50,974 nt of DNA from an uncultured Clostridia bacterium. Lineage in GTDB: Bacteria; Bacillota; Clostridia; Christensenellales; Borkfalkiaceae. Below are positions 7,519 through 14,557 of the stretch, piece by piece (the first letter of the stretch is position 1; the number at the start of each line of letters is the position of its first letter). The position numbers were made by a program, and so were the translations under genes. The stretch is from contig CALVWV010000024.1 in assembly GCA_944368065.1 (NCBI GenBank), positions 1 to 50,974 on the forward strand, read 5' to 3'. The notes beneath the pieces were generated by a model that ran no database searches, was not told the DNA's origin, and saw only the letters and a program-made list of their open reading frames with translations.

Positions 7519-7728
7519 TTAATCCCCAAAAAAAAGAGCTTCAGCAACTTCTTTGCCAAAAATATCTCTTATTTTAATTATATCAGCAAGAGTAAAAGTC
7601 TCCAGTTTATGTATTTTTCTATATAAAGTTACTTTATTAATGCCTAAACGAGCAGCAAATTGCTCCGTGGTCATATTGTTCTTCAATAATTCAATTTTTA
7701 ATTTGATACTAAATTCCTTAGATGTCAT
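7519..7728 (-). CDS. Cro/CI-like helix-turn-helix regulator
   Basis: The start is chosen at ATG 7728 (MTSKEFSIKL), preceded by GAGGGAG. A longer in-frame start at 7758 lies inside the operator and promoter region and is unlikely. The 69-residue product is essentially one HTH domain (TEQFAARLGINKVTLYRKI as helices 2-3). As the first gene of the leftward early operon, opposite the repressor, it occupies the Cro position. It probably binds some or all of the four 16-bp dyads. Cro-type function is inferred from position and size. Confidence 0.8.
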   Translation of the reverse strand: MTSKEFSIKLKIELLKNNMTTEQFAARLGINKVTLYRKIHKLETFTLADIIKIRDIFGKEVAEALFFGD

Positions 7729-7740
7729 ATAAACTCCCTC

Positions 7741-7756
7741 GTTGCGTTTACGCAAC
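7741..7756. promoter_or_regulatory. Repressor operator O1, perfect dyad GTTGCGTTTACGCAAC
   Basis: Perfect 7-bp arms around TT. It lies just downstream of the -10 box of the leftward early promoter, so a bound repressor would block transcription at or just after the start site. It is the best match among the four sites and so defines the consensus. Confidence 0.8.
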
Positions 7757-7758
7757 AT

Positions 7759-7787
7759 ATAATATCACACTATCTGTATCATGTCAA
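7759..7787 (-). promoter_or_regulatory. Leftward early promoter (PR-equivalent)
   Basis: On the minus strand TTGACA (7787-7782), a 17-base spacer and TATTAT (7764-7759). It drives the cro-like gene and the early operon. Operator O1 overlaps the expected transcription start. Confidence 0.85.
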
Positions 7788-7825
7788 TAGGTTTTGCAAA
7801 ATTTATAAAAACTTTTTTGTTGCGT

Positions 7826-7855
7826 GTTGCTTTTATGCAATGTTAATGCTATAAT
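7826..7855 (+). promoter_or_regulatory. Repressor promoter (PRM-equivalent) with operator O4 on its -35
   Basis: TTGCTT (7827-7832), 17 bases, TATAAT (7850-7855) on the plus strand, upstream of the repressor gene. The degenerate dyad GTTGCTTTTATGCAAT (7826-7841) covers the -35 box, and an extra half-site GTTGCGT lies at 7819-7825. Binding here would give negative autoregulation. Confidence 0.8.
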
Positions 7856-7883
7856 AAAAATGGATAAAGGAGATACTTATATT

Positions 7884-8534
7884 ATGGATATCAAAGATAT
7901 TATAAAACAGCGAAGATTGTCGTTAAATTTAACTCTTGAAGATGTAGCATGCGAAGTTGGGGTTTCTAAAGCAACGGTAATGCGTTGGGAAAATGGTGAT
8001 ATCGAAAATATGCGGGCCGATAAAATATCCAAGCTTGCAAAAGCGCTTAAATGTACTCCTGCTTATCTTATGGGGTGGGTAGAAAATCCTTCTTTAACTA
8101 CTAATTGTATTGCTCCTCTTCAGGAAAAAATAGTGATGTTTAATGAACTTGGTATAATTAAAGCTGGATACAATGGAAATATTGATGAAATTCCTACCGG
8201 CAAAAGAATCCCTATACCTTCGTCTATGTTACGAGGAAGACCTGAAACAGACTTTTTTACTTTAAGAGTGTCTGGTGATAGTATGTATCCGCGCTTATTA
8301 GATGGTGACACAATTTTGTGCTTAAGAGGTAGCAGTGTAGATAATGGCGATATTGCGGTAGTTTTATACAATGGGAATGAAGCAACTGTAAAAAAAGTTC
8401 ATTACGTAAATGGTGAAGATTGGTTGGAATTAATTCCATTTAACCCTGAATATCCAGTTAAACGTATAAGTGGCACAGACTTAGAATTATGCAGAATACA
8501 AGGGAAAGTTGTAAAACTTATTCGAGATATGTAA
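7884..8534 (+). CDS. Prophage CI/LexA-like repressor (HTH plus S24 peptidase)
   Basis: Start at ATG 7884, behind AAAGGAG; a longer frame from 7824 begins inside the promoter. The product has 216 residues. Residues 4-64 are an HTH_3 domain (LTLEDVACEVGVSKATVMRW). Residues about 90-214 are an S24/LexA peptidase with nucleophile Ser133 (VSGDSMYP), general base Lys170 (EATVKKV) and a likely self-cleavage bond Ala94-Gly95 (IIKAGYNG). DNA damage with RecA would trigger self-cleavage and induction. It should maintain lysogeny by binding the four dyads around the cro-like gene. All catalytic residues are present, so the repressor looks intact. Confidence 0.93.
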   Translation: MDIKDIIKQRRLSLNLTLEDVACEVGVSKATVMRWENGDIENMRADKISKLAKALKCTPAYLMGWVENPSLTTNCIAPLQEKIVMFNELGIIKAGYNGNIDEIPTGKRIPIPSSMLRGRPETDFFTLRVSGDSMYPRLLDGDTILCLRGSSVDNGDIAVVLYNGNEATVKKVHYVNGEDWLELIPFNPEYPVKRISGTDLELCRIQGKVVKLIRDM

Positions 8535-8535
8535 T

Positions 8536-8961
8536 ATGAAAGAAAAAATTAAAAAGATATTTTACATTGTTTTACCGCTAATTGTTTTTATTGCTTTATG
8601 CAGCAGCTTTGGATGTGGTAAATCTAATGAGCATAGCAAAGAAATGATTGTTTATGACTTAATAGTTGAAGGAACTGAAAATTTTGCTTATCCTTCTTCT
8701 ATTGTGGTTGTGAGCGGAGATTGTAACGGCGATAATTCAACTTATCGATATGCATTTTTAACGCTGACTTACAAAAACAATTTTGGATTGCAAGAAACAT
8801 CTTATTTTTGGTTTAATGAAAAAGAAACAGACAATGTGGTTTGTAGCAAATTAGATCCAACAGATGATAAAGAAACTTACAGCATAATGATTTGCCAACG
8901 AACAAACAAGCTTGATTACGAATTTGTTAATCAAATGCTTAAAGACTATTGGCTTGAATAA
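8536..8961 (+). CDS. Putative lipoprotein in the lysogeny module
   Basis: 141 residues, starting one base after the repressor stop, so very probably co-transcribed and expressed in the lysogen. The N-terminus has a Lys-rich start, a hydrophobic segment (IFYIVLPLIVFIALC) and SSFGC-GK at residues 23-28, an imperfect lipobox with Cys27 as candidate anchor. The mature part is polar and beta-rich, with two cysteines near its end. No family is recognised. Lipoproteins expressed from the repressor operon often act in superinfection exclusion or phage defence, so this is a candidate. That is inference from position. Confidence 0.65.
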   Translation: MKEKIKKIFYIVLPLIVFIALCSSFGCGKSNEHSKEMIVYDLIVEGTENFAYPSSIVVVSGDCNGDNSTYRYAFLTLTYKNNFGLQETSYFWFNEKETDNVVCSKLDPTDDKETYSIMICQRTNKLDYEFVNQMLKDYWLE

Positions 8962-9037
8962 CGCTTATTAAACTTTTTTCTTATCTTTATTGCTTTATTA
9001 CTTTTTCACATATTTAAAACTGGGGAGATTTTAGTTT

Positions 9038-10186
9038 ATGGGAAAAGAATTTTTTATTGTTTCAACAAAATACAGTATACAAGAAAGGCAAACAAAAAAA
9101 GGAAAAGTTTACGACGTCGTTTTTCGTCTTATTGATAAACAAAGCCTTGCCGAAAAGCAAAAATATTTATGCGGCTTTAAAACGAAGTCAGAAGCTAAAG
9201 CTCAATATACAGACTTTATTACAACGCATTGCGAGTTAATTAAGAACAAGCCTGTTCCGCATCAAGAACAAGCAAGCTCAACGACTTCATATTTAATAAA
9301 AGACTTACTTCACGTCTACTTCCCTTCACTACAAAATCAGCTTAAAGACTCAACGATTTATGAAAAGCAAAAAGACTTGGAGCGCGTTATTTTACCAAGA
9401 TTTGGAGAAATGGATGTCAGGTTACTTACAACGCACGAACTTTACAAATGGCAAGATGAATTATGGTCGGCTAAAAACCCAAAAACAGGAAAACCATACT
9501 CTTATAAATATCTTTCCAAATTAAGGACTTACTTCTCAGCATTTTTATCTTGGTGTGCGGTACGCTATCCAGAAGTGAAAAATAATTTGCTTGAAGTAAA
9601 AAAACCAAAACGTCGAACACCGCAAAAACAGATGCAGTTTTGGACGCGCGAACAGTTTGAACAATTTATTAAAGTTGTAGCTGATCCAACTTATCATGCT
9701 GTTTTTACTACATTGTTTTTTACCGGTCGTCGCAAAGGAGAAGTTCTTTCTTTATCTGCCGATGACATTGACTTAAGTAAAAGCACAATCAGTTTTAATA
9801 AATCTTTATCTCGAAAAACTTTAGATGGACAACCTTACAACATAACGTCTACTAAAACAGAACTGGTTTCCTCTACTCCTATCTGTACCACACTTTTAAA
9901 TGAACTAAAATCATATCAAGGGGGAACTCCGTTTTATTTTGGAGGAGAGCATCCCCTTACGGATAATACTTTAAGACGTGCGTTTAATAAGTATTGCGAA
10001 CAAGCAAAAGTAAAGCAAATTCGCATTCATGATTTACGGCATTCGTTCGTATCAATGTGCATTCACTTAGGTGCTACAATACCAGTTGTAGCTGATTTGA
10101 TAGGCGACACAATAGCTCAAGTAACAAAAACTTATGCTCATTTATATGAAACGGATAAGAGGAATATCATTGCATTGATAAACTAA
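9038..10186 (+). CDS. int: Tyrosine-family site-specific integrase
   Basis: 382 residues behind GGGGAG. An N-terminal AP2-like arm-binding region (about 8-60) is followed by a SAM-like core-binding domain (85-185) and a catalytic domain (200-380). Visible active-site residues are Arg232 (TGRRKGEVL), a beta-hairpin Lys near 273, His331 and Arg334 (HDLRHSF), and the nucleophile Tyr366 (KTYAHLY). The usual LGH histidine before Tyr is Asp357 here (LIGDTIAQVT), a substitution seen in some phage integrases. It would catalyse integration and excision; the adjacent right end should be the attachment site. Confidence 0.93.
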   Translation: MGKEFFIVSTKYSIQERQTKKGKVYDVVFRLIDKQSLAEKQKYLCGFKTKSEAKAQYTDFITTHCELIKNKPVPHQEQASSTTSYLIKDLLHVYFPSLQNQLKDSTIYEKQKDLERVILPRFGEMDVRLLTTHELYKWQDELWSAKNPKTGKPYSYKYLSKLRTYFSAFLSWCAVRYPEVKNNLLEVKKPKRRTPQKQMQFWTREQFEQFIKVVADPTYHAVFTTLFFTGRRKGEVLSLSADDIDLSKSTISFNKSLSRKTLDGQPYNITSTKTELVSSTPICTTLLNELKSYQGGTPFYFGGEHPLTDNTLRRAFNKYCEQAKVKQIRIHDLRHSFVSMCIHLGATIPVVADLIGDTIAQVTKTYAHLYETDKRNIIALIN

Positions 10187-10229
10187 AAATTTAATTCGTT
10201 TGTGGGATAAATGTGGTATAAAATAAAAA

Positions 10230-10281
10230 AATACAATATGTTGTATGTCCTACCCTAAAAACAACCACAACATATTGTATT
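10230..10281. repeat. 15-bp perfect inverted repeat at the integrase end of the prophage
   Basis: AATACAATATGTTGT (10230-10244) is repeated inverted at 10267-10281 with a 22-base loop. It begins 43 bases after the int stop and ends 8 bases before the host repeat. It could be a hairpin terminating int transcription, though there is no T-tract, or a pair of integrase/Xis arm sites beside the attachment site. Confidence 0.7.
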
Positions 10282-10314
10282 GAAAAGTATCGCGTCTCCC
10301 CTGCCAAATTCTGA

Positions 10315-10343
10315 AACAGTTCGCTCTATGCGGACTGTTTTTT
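10315..10343 (+). terminator. Terminator-like hairpin in repeat copy 1
   Basis: AACAGTTCGC / GCGGACTGTT with a five-base loop, followed by six T. Copy 2 keeps the fold although one stem base changed (A-T to G-T pair). It could end rightward int transcription. Confidence 0.65.
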
Positions 10344-10484
10344 ATTTATCACGAACACGCAGTTGCGCAGAACGCGATTGGCGGTTTTATTTATCCGCCC
10401 TTTACTTTTTTGTCCGCGCCGCAACAATCGCTATTCCGTCGCCTGCGGCTCCTTACGAATCGCGTCTCCCCTGCCAAGTTCTGA

Positions 10485-10513
10485 GACAGTTCGCTTTATG
10501 CGGGCTGTTTTTT
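10485..10513 (+). terminator. Terminator-like hairpin in repeat copy 2
   Basis: ACAGTTCGC / GCGGGCTGT with a five-base loop, then T-rich sequence. Differences from copy 1 keep pairing through G-T wobbles. Confidence 0.6.
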
Positions 10514-10687
10514 ATTTATCACGAACACGCAGTTGCGCAGAACGCGATTGGCGGTTTTATTTCTCGCTAAGTTTTTCTGTTTCTTAGAGCAGCAACAACA
10601 TTCTTTTACATATTATAAAACATTGTGCGGATTTTCGCAAGCGTACGGCAGTCCGCTCACACAAAAATTACTTTTATGCAAAAGACA

Positions 10688-10725
10688 GGTTAAGCGCCGC
10701 AAGGTTAACCTTGCGGCGCTTAACC
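10688..10725 (-). terminator. 38-bp perfect palindrome after the aldehyde dehydrogenase gene
   Basis: GGTTAAGCGCCGCAAGG followed by TTAA and the exact complement. It lies 10 bases beyond the leftward stop at 10735. The following minus-strand bases are TGTCTTTTGC, a short T-tract. It is most likely the aldehyde dehydrogenase terminator and may work in both directions. Confidence 0.7.
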
Positions 10726-10734
10726 ATTCCCGAT

Positions 10735-12132
10735 TTATTTCATGAATTTTTTAACGGAGTCATACTTTTTCTGCGTGAACGGAGGAAAAGCAAGCTTGAG
10801 CTCAATGCGCGTAGAGCGTTTGAGGACGCTGCGCGTATGAGAAAAATTAAGGAATCCGTATTCGCCGTGATAATTCCCCATACCCGACTGCCCCACTCCG
10901 CCGAAAGGAAGACAAGGATTGATTATATGGCTGACGGTATCGTTTATTGAAACGCCGCCGGACGAAGTGTTTTTCAGGATATAATCCGTTTCCGCCTTAT
11001 TCTCGCTGAAAATGTAGAGTGCGAGCGGCTTTTCGTGCGAATTGATATATGAAAGCGGCTCTTTGATATCTTCATAAACAAAAACGGGCAAAAGCGGTCC
11101 GAAAATTTCTTCCTGCATGCAGGCAGCGTTTTCTTTGTCTGCAGGGCAAAGTATTGTAGGACTGATAAAGCGTGCTTTCTCGTCCGTTTCTCCGCCGAAA
11201 ACAACAGACTGTTTGTCCTGCTCAAGTATTCCGCAGAGACGCTTCATATGACGCGCATTGACAATCCTGCCATAGTCCGCGCCGGACTGCACGTCTTTTC
11301 CGTAAAACCTTACAATAGTTTCTTCAAGCGTTTTAATAAAATCGTCAAAAATGCTTTTATGCACAAACACATAGTCGGGCGCGACGCATGTCTGCCCTGC
11401 GTTCATGAATTTACCCCAGGCAATTCTTTCGCACGCCGTGCGCAATTTAGCCGAACTGCCGACAATTACAGGGCTCTTGCCGCCGAGTTCAAGCGTTACC
11501 GGAACAAGATTTTCTGCGGCGGCACGCATTACTATTTTGCCTACGTTTATGCTGCCGGTAAAAAATATCTTATCGAAACGGCTGCGCAGAAGCACGGTAT
11601 TGTTTTCAATGCCGCCCTCGGCACAGTAAACGTACTCGCTGCCGAACGTTTTAGCTATCATCTGCCTTATAACCTCAGCCGTATTAGGCGTAAGTTCGGA
11701 AGGACTGAGCACGGCGCAGTTGCCCGCCGAAATAGCCGCAACGAGCGGCTCAATCAAAAGCTGGAAAGGATAATTGAAAGGTCCTATGATAAGAACGCTG
11801 CCGTAAGGCTGTTTTTCTATATAACTTTTTGCGGGAAAAACAGTCATGGGCGATTTTACTTTTTTATCTTTCATCCACCCTTTAAGGCACTTTGTTGTAT
11901 GCGTTATGCCCGCAAGCACGAAACCTATCTCTGAGGTATAGCTCTCCTGCCGACTTTTTCCGAGGTCAGCATACAAAGCCTTTTCAAGCTTTTCCTGATT
12001 GGATAAAATTGCGTTTTTGAGCTTTTTCAGCTGCTCAAGCCTGAATTGCAGTCCGAGAGTTTTTCCCGTCGCAAAAAAATTTTTTTGTTCTTTTAAAAGT
12101 CCGCCGACAAAATCGTCTGTTAACAATTCCAT
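10735..12132 (-). CDS. Aldehyde dehydrogenase (class 3 / fatty-aldehyde type)
   Basis: 465 residues, the length of the shorter class 3-like bacterial enzymes (YwdH type). The NAD(P)-binding Rossmann part includes GPFNYPFQLL (Asn120) and FFTGSINVGKIV. The catalytic base is Glu215 (LELGGKSP) and the nucleophile Cys249 (GQTCVAPDYV). The C-terminal FGPLLPVF and PFGGVGQSGMG motifs are also present. It oxidises aldehydes to acids. The class 3 type favours medium and long chain or aromatic aldehydes, but substrate cannot be read here. It stands alone between two intergenic gaps, with GGAG upstream. It is complete, with no odd residues. Confidence 0.92.
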   Translation of the reverse strand: MELLTDDFVGGLLKEQKNFFATGKTLGLQFRLEQLKKLKNAILSNQEKLEKALYADLGKSRQESYTSEIGFVLAGITHTTKCLKGWMKDKKVKSPMTVFPAKSYIEKQPYGSVLIIGPFNYPFQLLIEPLVAAISAGNCAVLSPSELTPNTAEVIRQMIAKTFGSEYVYCAEGGIENNTVLLRSRFDKIFFTGSINVGKIVMRAAAENLVPVTLELGGKSPVIVGSSAKLRTACERIAWGKFMNAGQTCVAPDYVFVHKSIFDDFIKTLEETIVRFYGKDVQSGADYGRIVNARHMKRLCGILEQDKQSVVFGGETDEKARFISPTILCPADKENAACMQEEIFGPLLPVFVYEDIKEPLSYINSHEKPLALYIFSENKAETDYILKNTSSGGVSINDTVSHIINPCLPFGGVGQSGMGNYHGEYGFLNFSHTRSVLKRSTRIELKLAFPPFTQKKYDSVKKFMK

Positions 12133-12381
12133 ACAGCTTTACTCTCCTTTTATTTTTTTAATAAATTGTTGACCGTTTTTTACATTAAAAAACGTAAATA
12201 ACCGCAAACAACAGCTATCATACCAAGGCTCAATTTATGCGGCTTTTAACCGTAAAATTCAAGCCCCAAAAACGCTGAAAGAACAACATTTCTGAGGCTT
12301 TTCTTTCACAATATCAAATTTTTTGCAAAAACCTGCAGAAATGCTTATGTATCTGGCGCAGCATAATTCATTAAAGCCTGT

Positions 12382-13500
12382 TTATGCCTGCTCCGAAGTC
12401 TGCGTTCCGCCGGTCTGCCCTTCGCCTGTCTGAGCATCGTCTGAGGGCGCGGGGATTGTTATCATTATGCCCGTACCATCGCCGACCACATCGGGAAGCT
12501 CGCCATTCCACTTGGAAAGATATTCCATATACTTAAGATAATCGAGCACTACCTCCTTGCCGAGATCGTCGCCCCAGGTAATATCGTAAGAAACCGAGCC
12601 GTCTTCGCCGGGCACTTCAACGACCTCATAACCGAGCGTGCGGGCAAGCTGCATTATTTTGACGGACGCGGAATATGCCTCAGCCTCGGCAAGAGCCTTC
12701 TGAGCGTTTGCTTCGCCCTGAGCTTCTTCAAGCCTTGCCTGCGCCGTCCTCTTTGCAACTTCAAGTTCCTGTTCGGCTTTGGTTATGGCAGCTTCTTTTT
12801 CCCTTTCGGCTATCATCTGCGCTTCAACGGCAGCTTCGTACGCATCGGTAAAACCGATGTCGGTAAGAACTGCCGTCCTTACGTTTACATAATAGCTGTC
12901 GTCAATTTTCGCCATTATGCTCTCTGTTACGTCTTTGGAAAGTTCAGCCCTGCCCTGAATAATTTCGTCGGCAGTGCTCTCCGACATGACAGTCTTCATT
13001 GCGTCCACAGCAACGCTTGTAATGCGGTTGTTTAGTATATCCAGAGACCCGTAAGTGTTGGCTATTTCTATTATCTTGGAAGAATCTATCTGATACTGGA
13101 CAGTCATTTCGATATCCATCGTCTGGGCATCGTTGGAATATGCCTGCGTGACGATGGAAAGGTCCTGAACCTTGGCATCGTAAACGGCGTACTGCTCGGT
13201 CATCCAGAAATCAAAGTACGTACCCGCAGTTCTGACTCCGCGAGCTTCGCCGAGGTGTTTTACAACGGCAACCTCGCCCGCGTCTATCGTATGGAAACTG
13301 AAAGGTATGAATAAAAAGAGCAGGAAACCGAGAACGCTCGCCACAATGGAAAGCACGCCGTTTATGAACTTTTCCCTCGTAAGAGTGCGGACGGAATCCC
13401 TGCCCGATTTAGGCTTATGTACAAAAATAAACCACGCGGCTACCCCTCCGCCTATCGCCATAGCCATAAAAACTACGCCGAGAATAATTGCTATTGTCAT
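12382..13500 (-). CDS. SPFH/Band 7 domain membrane protein
   Basis: 372 residues. Two N-terminal hydrophobic segments (about 3-27 and 45-67) precede an SPFH domain (about 70-240) that opens with FHTIDAGEVAVVKHLGEARG. Next is a long Ala/Glu-rich helix (EREKEAAITKAEQELEVAKR and following, about 235-285) of the prohibitin/flotillin type, then a flexible tail rich in Gly/Thr/Gln. Family members form large ring or cage assemblies on the membrane and often bind FtsH or other proteases. No protease gene is adjacent. The start is behind GGGG. Confidence 0.85.
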   Translation of the reverse strand: MTIAIILGVVFMAMAIGGGVAAWFIFVHKPKSGRDSVRTLTREKFINGVLSIVASVLGFLLFLFIPFSFHTIDAGEVAVVKHLGEARGVRTAGTYFDFWMTEQYAVYDAKVQDLSIVTQAYSNDAQTMDIEMTVQYQIDSSKIIEIANTYGSLDILNNRITSVAVDAMKTVMSESTADEIIQGRAELSKDVTESIMAKIDDSYYVNVRTAVLTDIGFTDAYEAAVEAQMIAEREKEAAITKAEQELEVAKRTAQARLEEAQGEANAQKALAEAEAYSASVKIMQLARTLGYEVVEVPGEDGSVSYDITWGDDLGKEVVLDYLKYMEYLSKWNGELPDVVGDGTGIMITIPAPSDDAQTGEGQTGGTQTSEQA

Positions 13501-13551
13501 AATTTTCCCCTTTATATAAAACTATTGTATTTTTGAAGTATGTAAGAATTG

Positions 13552-14475
13552 TTACTTGACCCTTGCAAAAGAACCGAACGTTTCGTTTACTGTTTCAACA
13601 AAGGCAAACGTGTCGTCGTAACGCTTTAGAATGTTTCTGAAATCGACAAGCTGACGCTTGTTTACAACGCATACGATTACCGTGCGGTCGCCGTTGCTGT
13701 AAACGCCCTTGCCCTGAAGCTTGGTTGCGCCGTGGTGCAGCTTCTGAATAATTTCAGCGTCAATTTCCTCAGCATGGGTCGTGACTATAAAGAATTTATA
13801 TGCCGTCTTGGAGCCCTTTATTATGGCGTTGCCAACGTAGCTTGAAAGGAAGCAATAAAGCATGCAAAGGCATACGGGCTTATAGTTAATTACTCCTTCG
13901 CCGGTGCCGCTTTCCGTATATACAAACAGCGATACAAACGCTATTGCGGCGTTTATGGCAAAGTTTATCCAGAAAAAGTTGAGCATCGGGTCGCGGATGC
14001 TGACATATTTTGCCACGATATCCGCGCCGCCCGTCGACGAATTGCGGCGGAAGGCAATGCCGTAAACAAAACCGCCTATAGCGCCGGCAATCAGCGCGGG
14101 GAAGATTGTATCCACGCCGTTGGTGTAATAGCGGAAAGGAGCTAGATCAACGATGTTAAGGTCATCGCCGAGAAGCAGAACGAAAAGTGCGTACGCTATC
14201 GAGAACACCGCCGTCTTTATGGCGAAATCTTTGGATACGCAAAAAAATGCAAACACGCAGAGCGGCACGTTTATGATAAGCGTGAAGTAGCCGACGCTGA
14301 AGTGCGTAGCATACTCTATCATCGTGCCTATGCCGTTGAATCCTGCAGGAGCGAAATCGTTTTCTATAATAAAAAGTTCGTAGTTAAAAGCAAAAAGCAG
14401 CGCAAGACCGACCATTATGAGGCAGTCAAGGAAAAAGATGTGCATTTTGTGCTTATTCAATTTTGGTTTATACAT
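13552..14475 (-). CDS. YitT-family membrane protein (DUF161 plus DUF2179)
   Basis: 307 residues with about five or six hydrophobic helices. Typical family motifs are ENDFAPAGFNGIGTMIEY, the glycine-rich AGAIGGFVYGIAFRRNSSTG-GAD stretch, and a cytoplasmic C-terminal DUF2179 domain (ATKLQGKGVYSNGDRTVIVC). DUF2179 is a small ligand-binding-like fold. Some family members affect salt or nutrient stress, but the transported or sensed substrate is unknown. It lies after the purB terminator and so is probably transcribed separately. The ribosome binding site is weak and distant (GAGG). Confidence 0.85.
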   Translation of the reverse strand: MYKPKLNKHKMHIFFLDCLIMVGLALLFAFNYELFIIENDFAPAGFNGIGTMIEYATHFSVGYFTLIINVPLCVFAFFCVSKDFAIKTAVFSIAYALFVLLLGDDLNIVDLAPFRYYTNGVDTIFPALIAGAIGGFVYGIAFRRNSSTGGADIVAKYVSIRDPMLNFFWINFAINAAIAFVSLFVYTESGTGEGVINYKPVCLCMLYCFLSSYVGNAIIKGSKTAYKFFIVTTHAEEIDAEIIQKLHHGATKLQGKGVYSNGDRTVIVCVVNKRQLVDFRNILKRYDDTFAFVETVNETFGSFARVK

Positions 14476-14510
14476 ATATGCAATTATAACCTCGTCACCG
14501 ACAAAAAGGC

Positions 14511-14554
14511 AATACTCTGCCCGCCGCCTGTAATTTTGCGGCGGTCAGAGTATT
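14511..14554 (-). terminator. Hairpin terminator after purB
   Basis: AATACTCTG-CC-CGCCGC pairs with GCGGCG-GT-CAGAGTATT across a 10-base loop, starting 4 bases after the purB stop. Minus-strand sequence after the stem is GCCTTTTTG. A stronger T-run (TTTTTTT) sits on the plus-strand side, so it may work in both directions. Confidence 0.65.
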
Positions 14555-14557
14555 TTT

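Larger units (their letters stand above)
10289..10563. repeat. Two direct copies of a ~104-bp host repeat; prophage boundary in copy 1
   Basis: 10289-10393 and 10459-10563 are direct repeats at an offset of 170 bases, with about four differences. Both begin ATCGCGTCTCCCCTGCCA. The sequence before copy 2 (GCGGCTCCTTACGA) is absent before copy 1, where phage-like AT-rich sequence begins instead. The prophage right attachment core is therefore inferred at the left edge of copy 1. Each copy carries a terminator-like hairpin. The small frames here are repetitive and not convincing genes. Confidence 0.7.

Noticed and set aside
10289..10310. Possible tRNA 3' end (CTCCCCTGCCA) as the prophage target
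   Set aside because: Neither copy has a matching T-arm or 5' acceptor strand nearby, so no tRNA can be folded.
10280..10745. Overlapping small plus-strand frames with repeated R-T-R-S-C-A-E-R-D-W
   Set aside because: They are translations of the duplicated repeat; no ribosome binding sites, and the hairpins suggest non-coding DNA.
12174..12194. Inverted repeat CGTTTTTTA-CAT-TAAAAAACG upstream of the aldehyde dehydrogenase gene
   Set aside because: It is AT-rich with a 9-bp stem; could be an operator but is too simple to claim.
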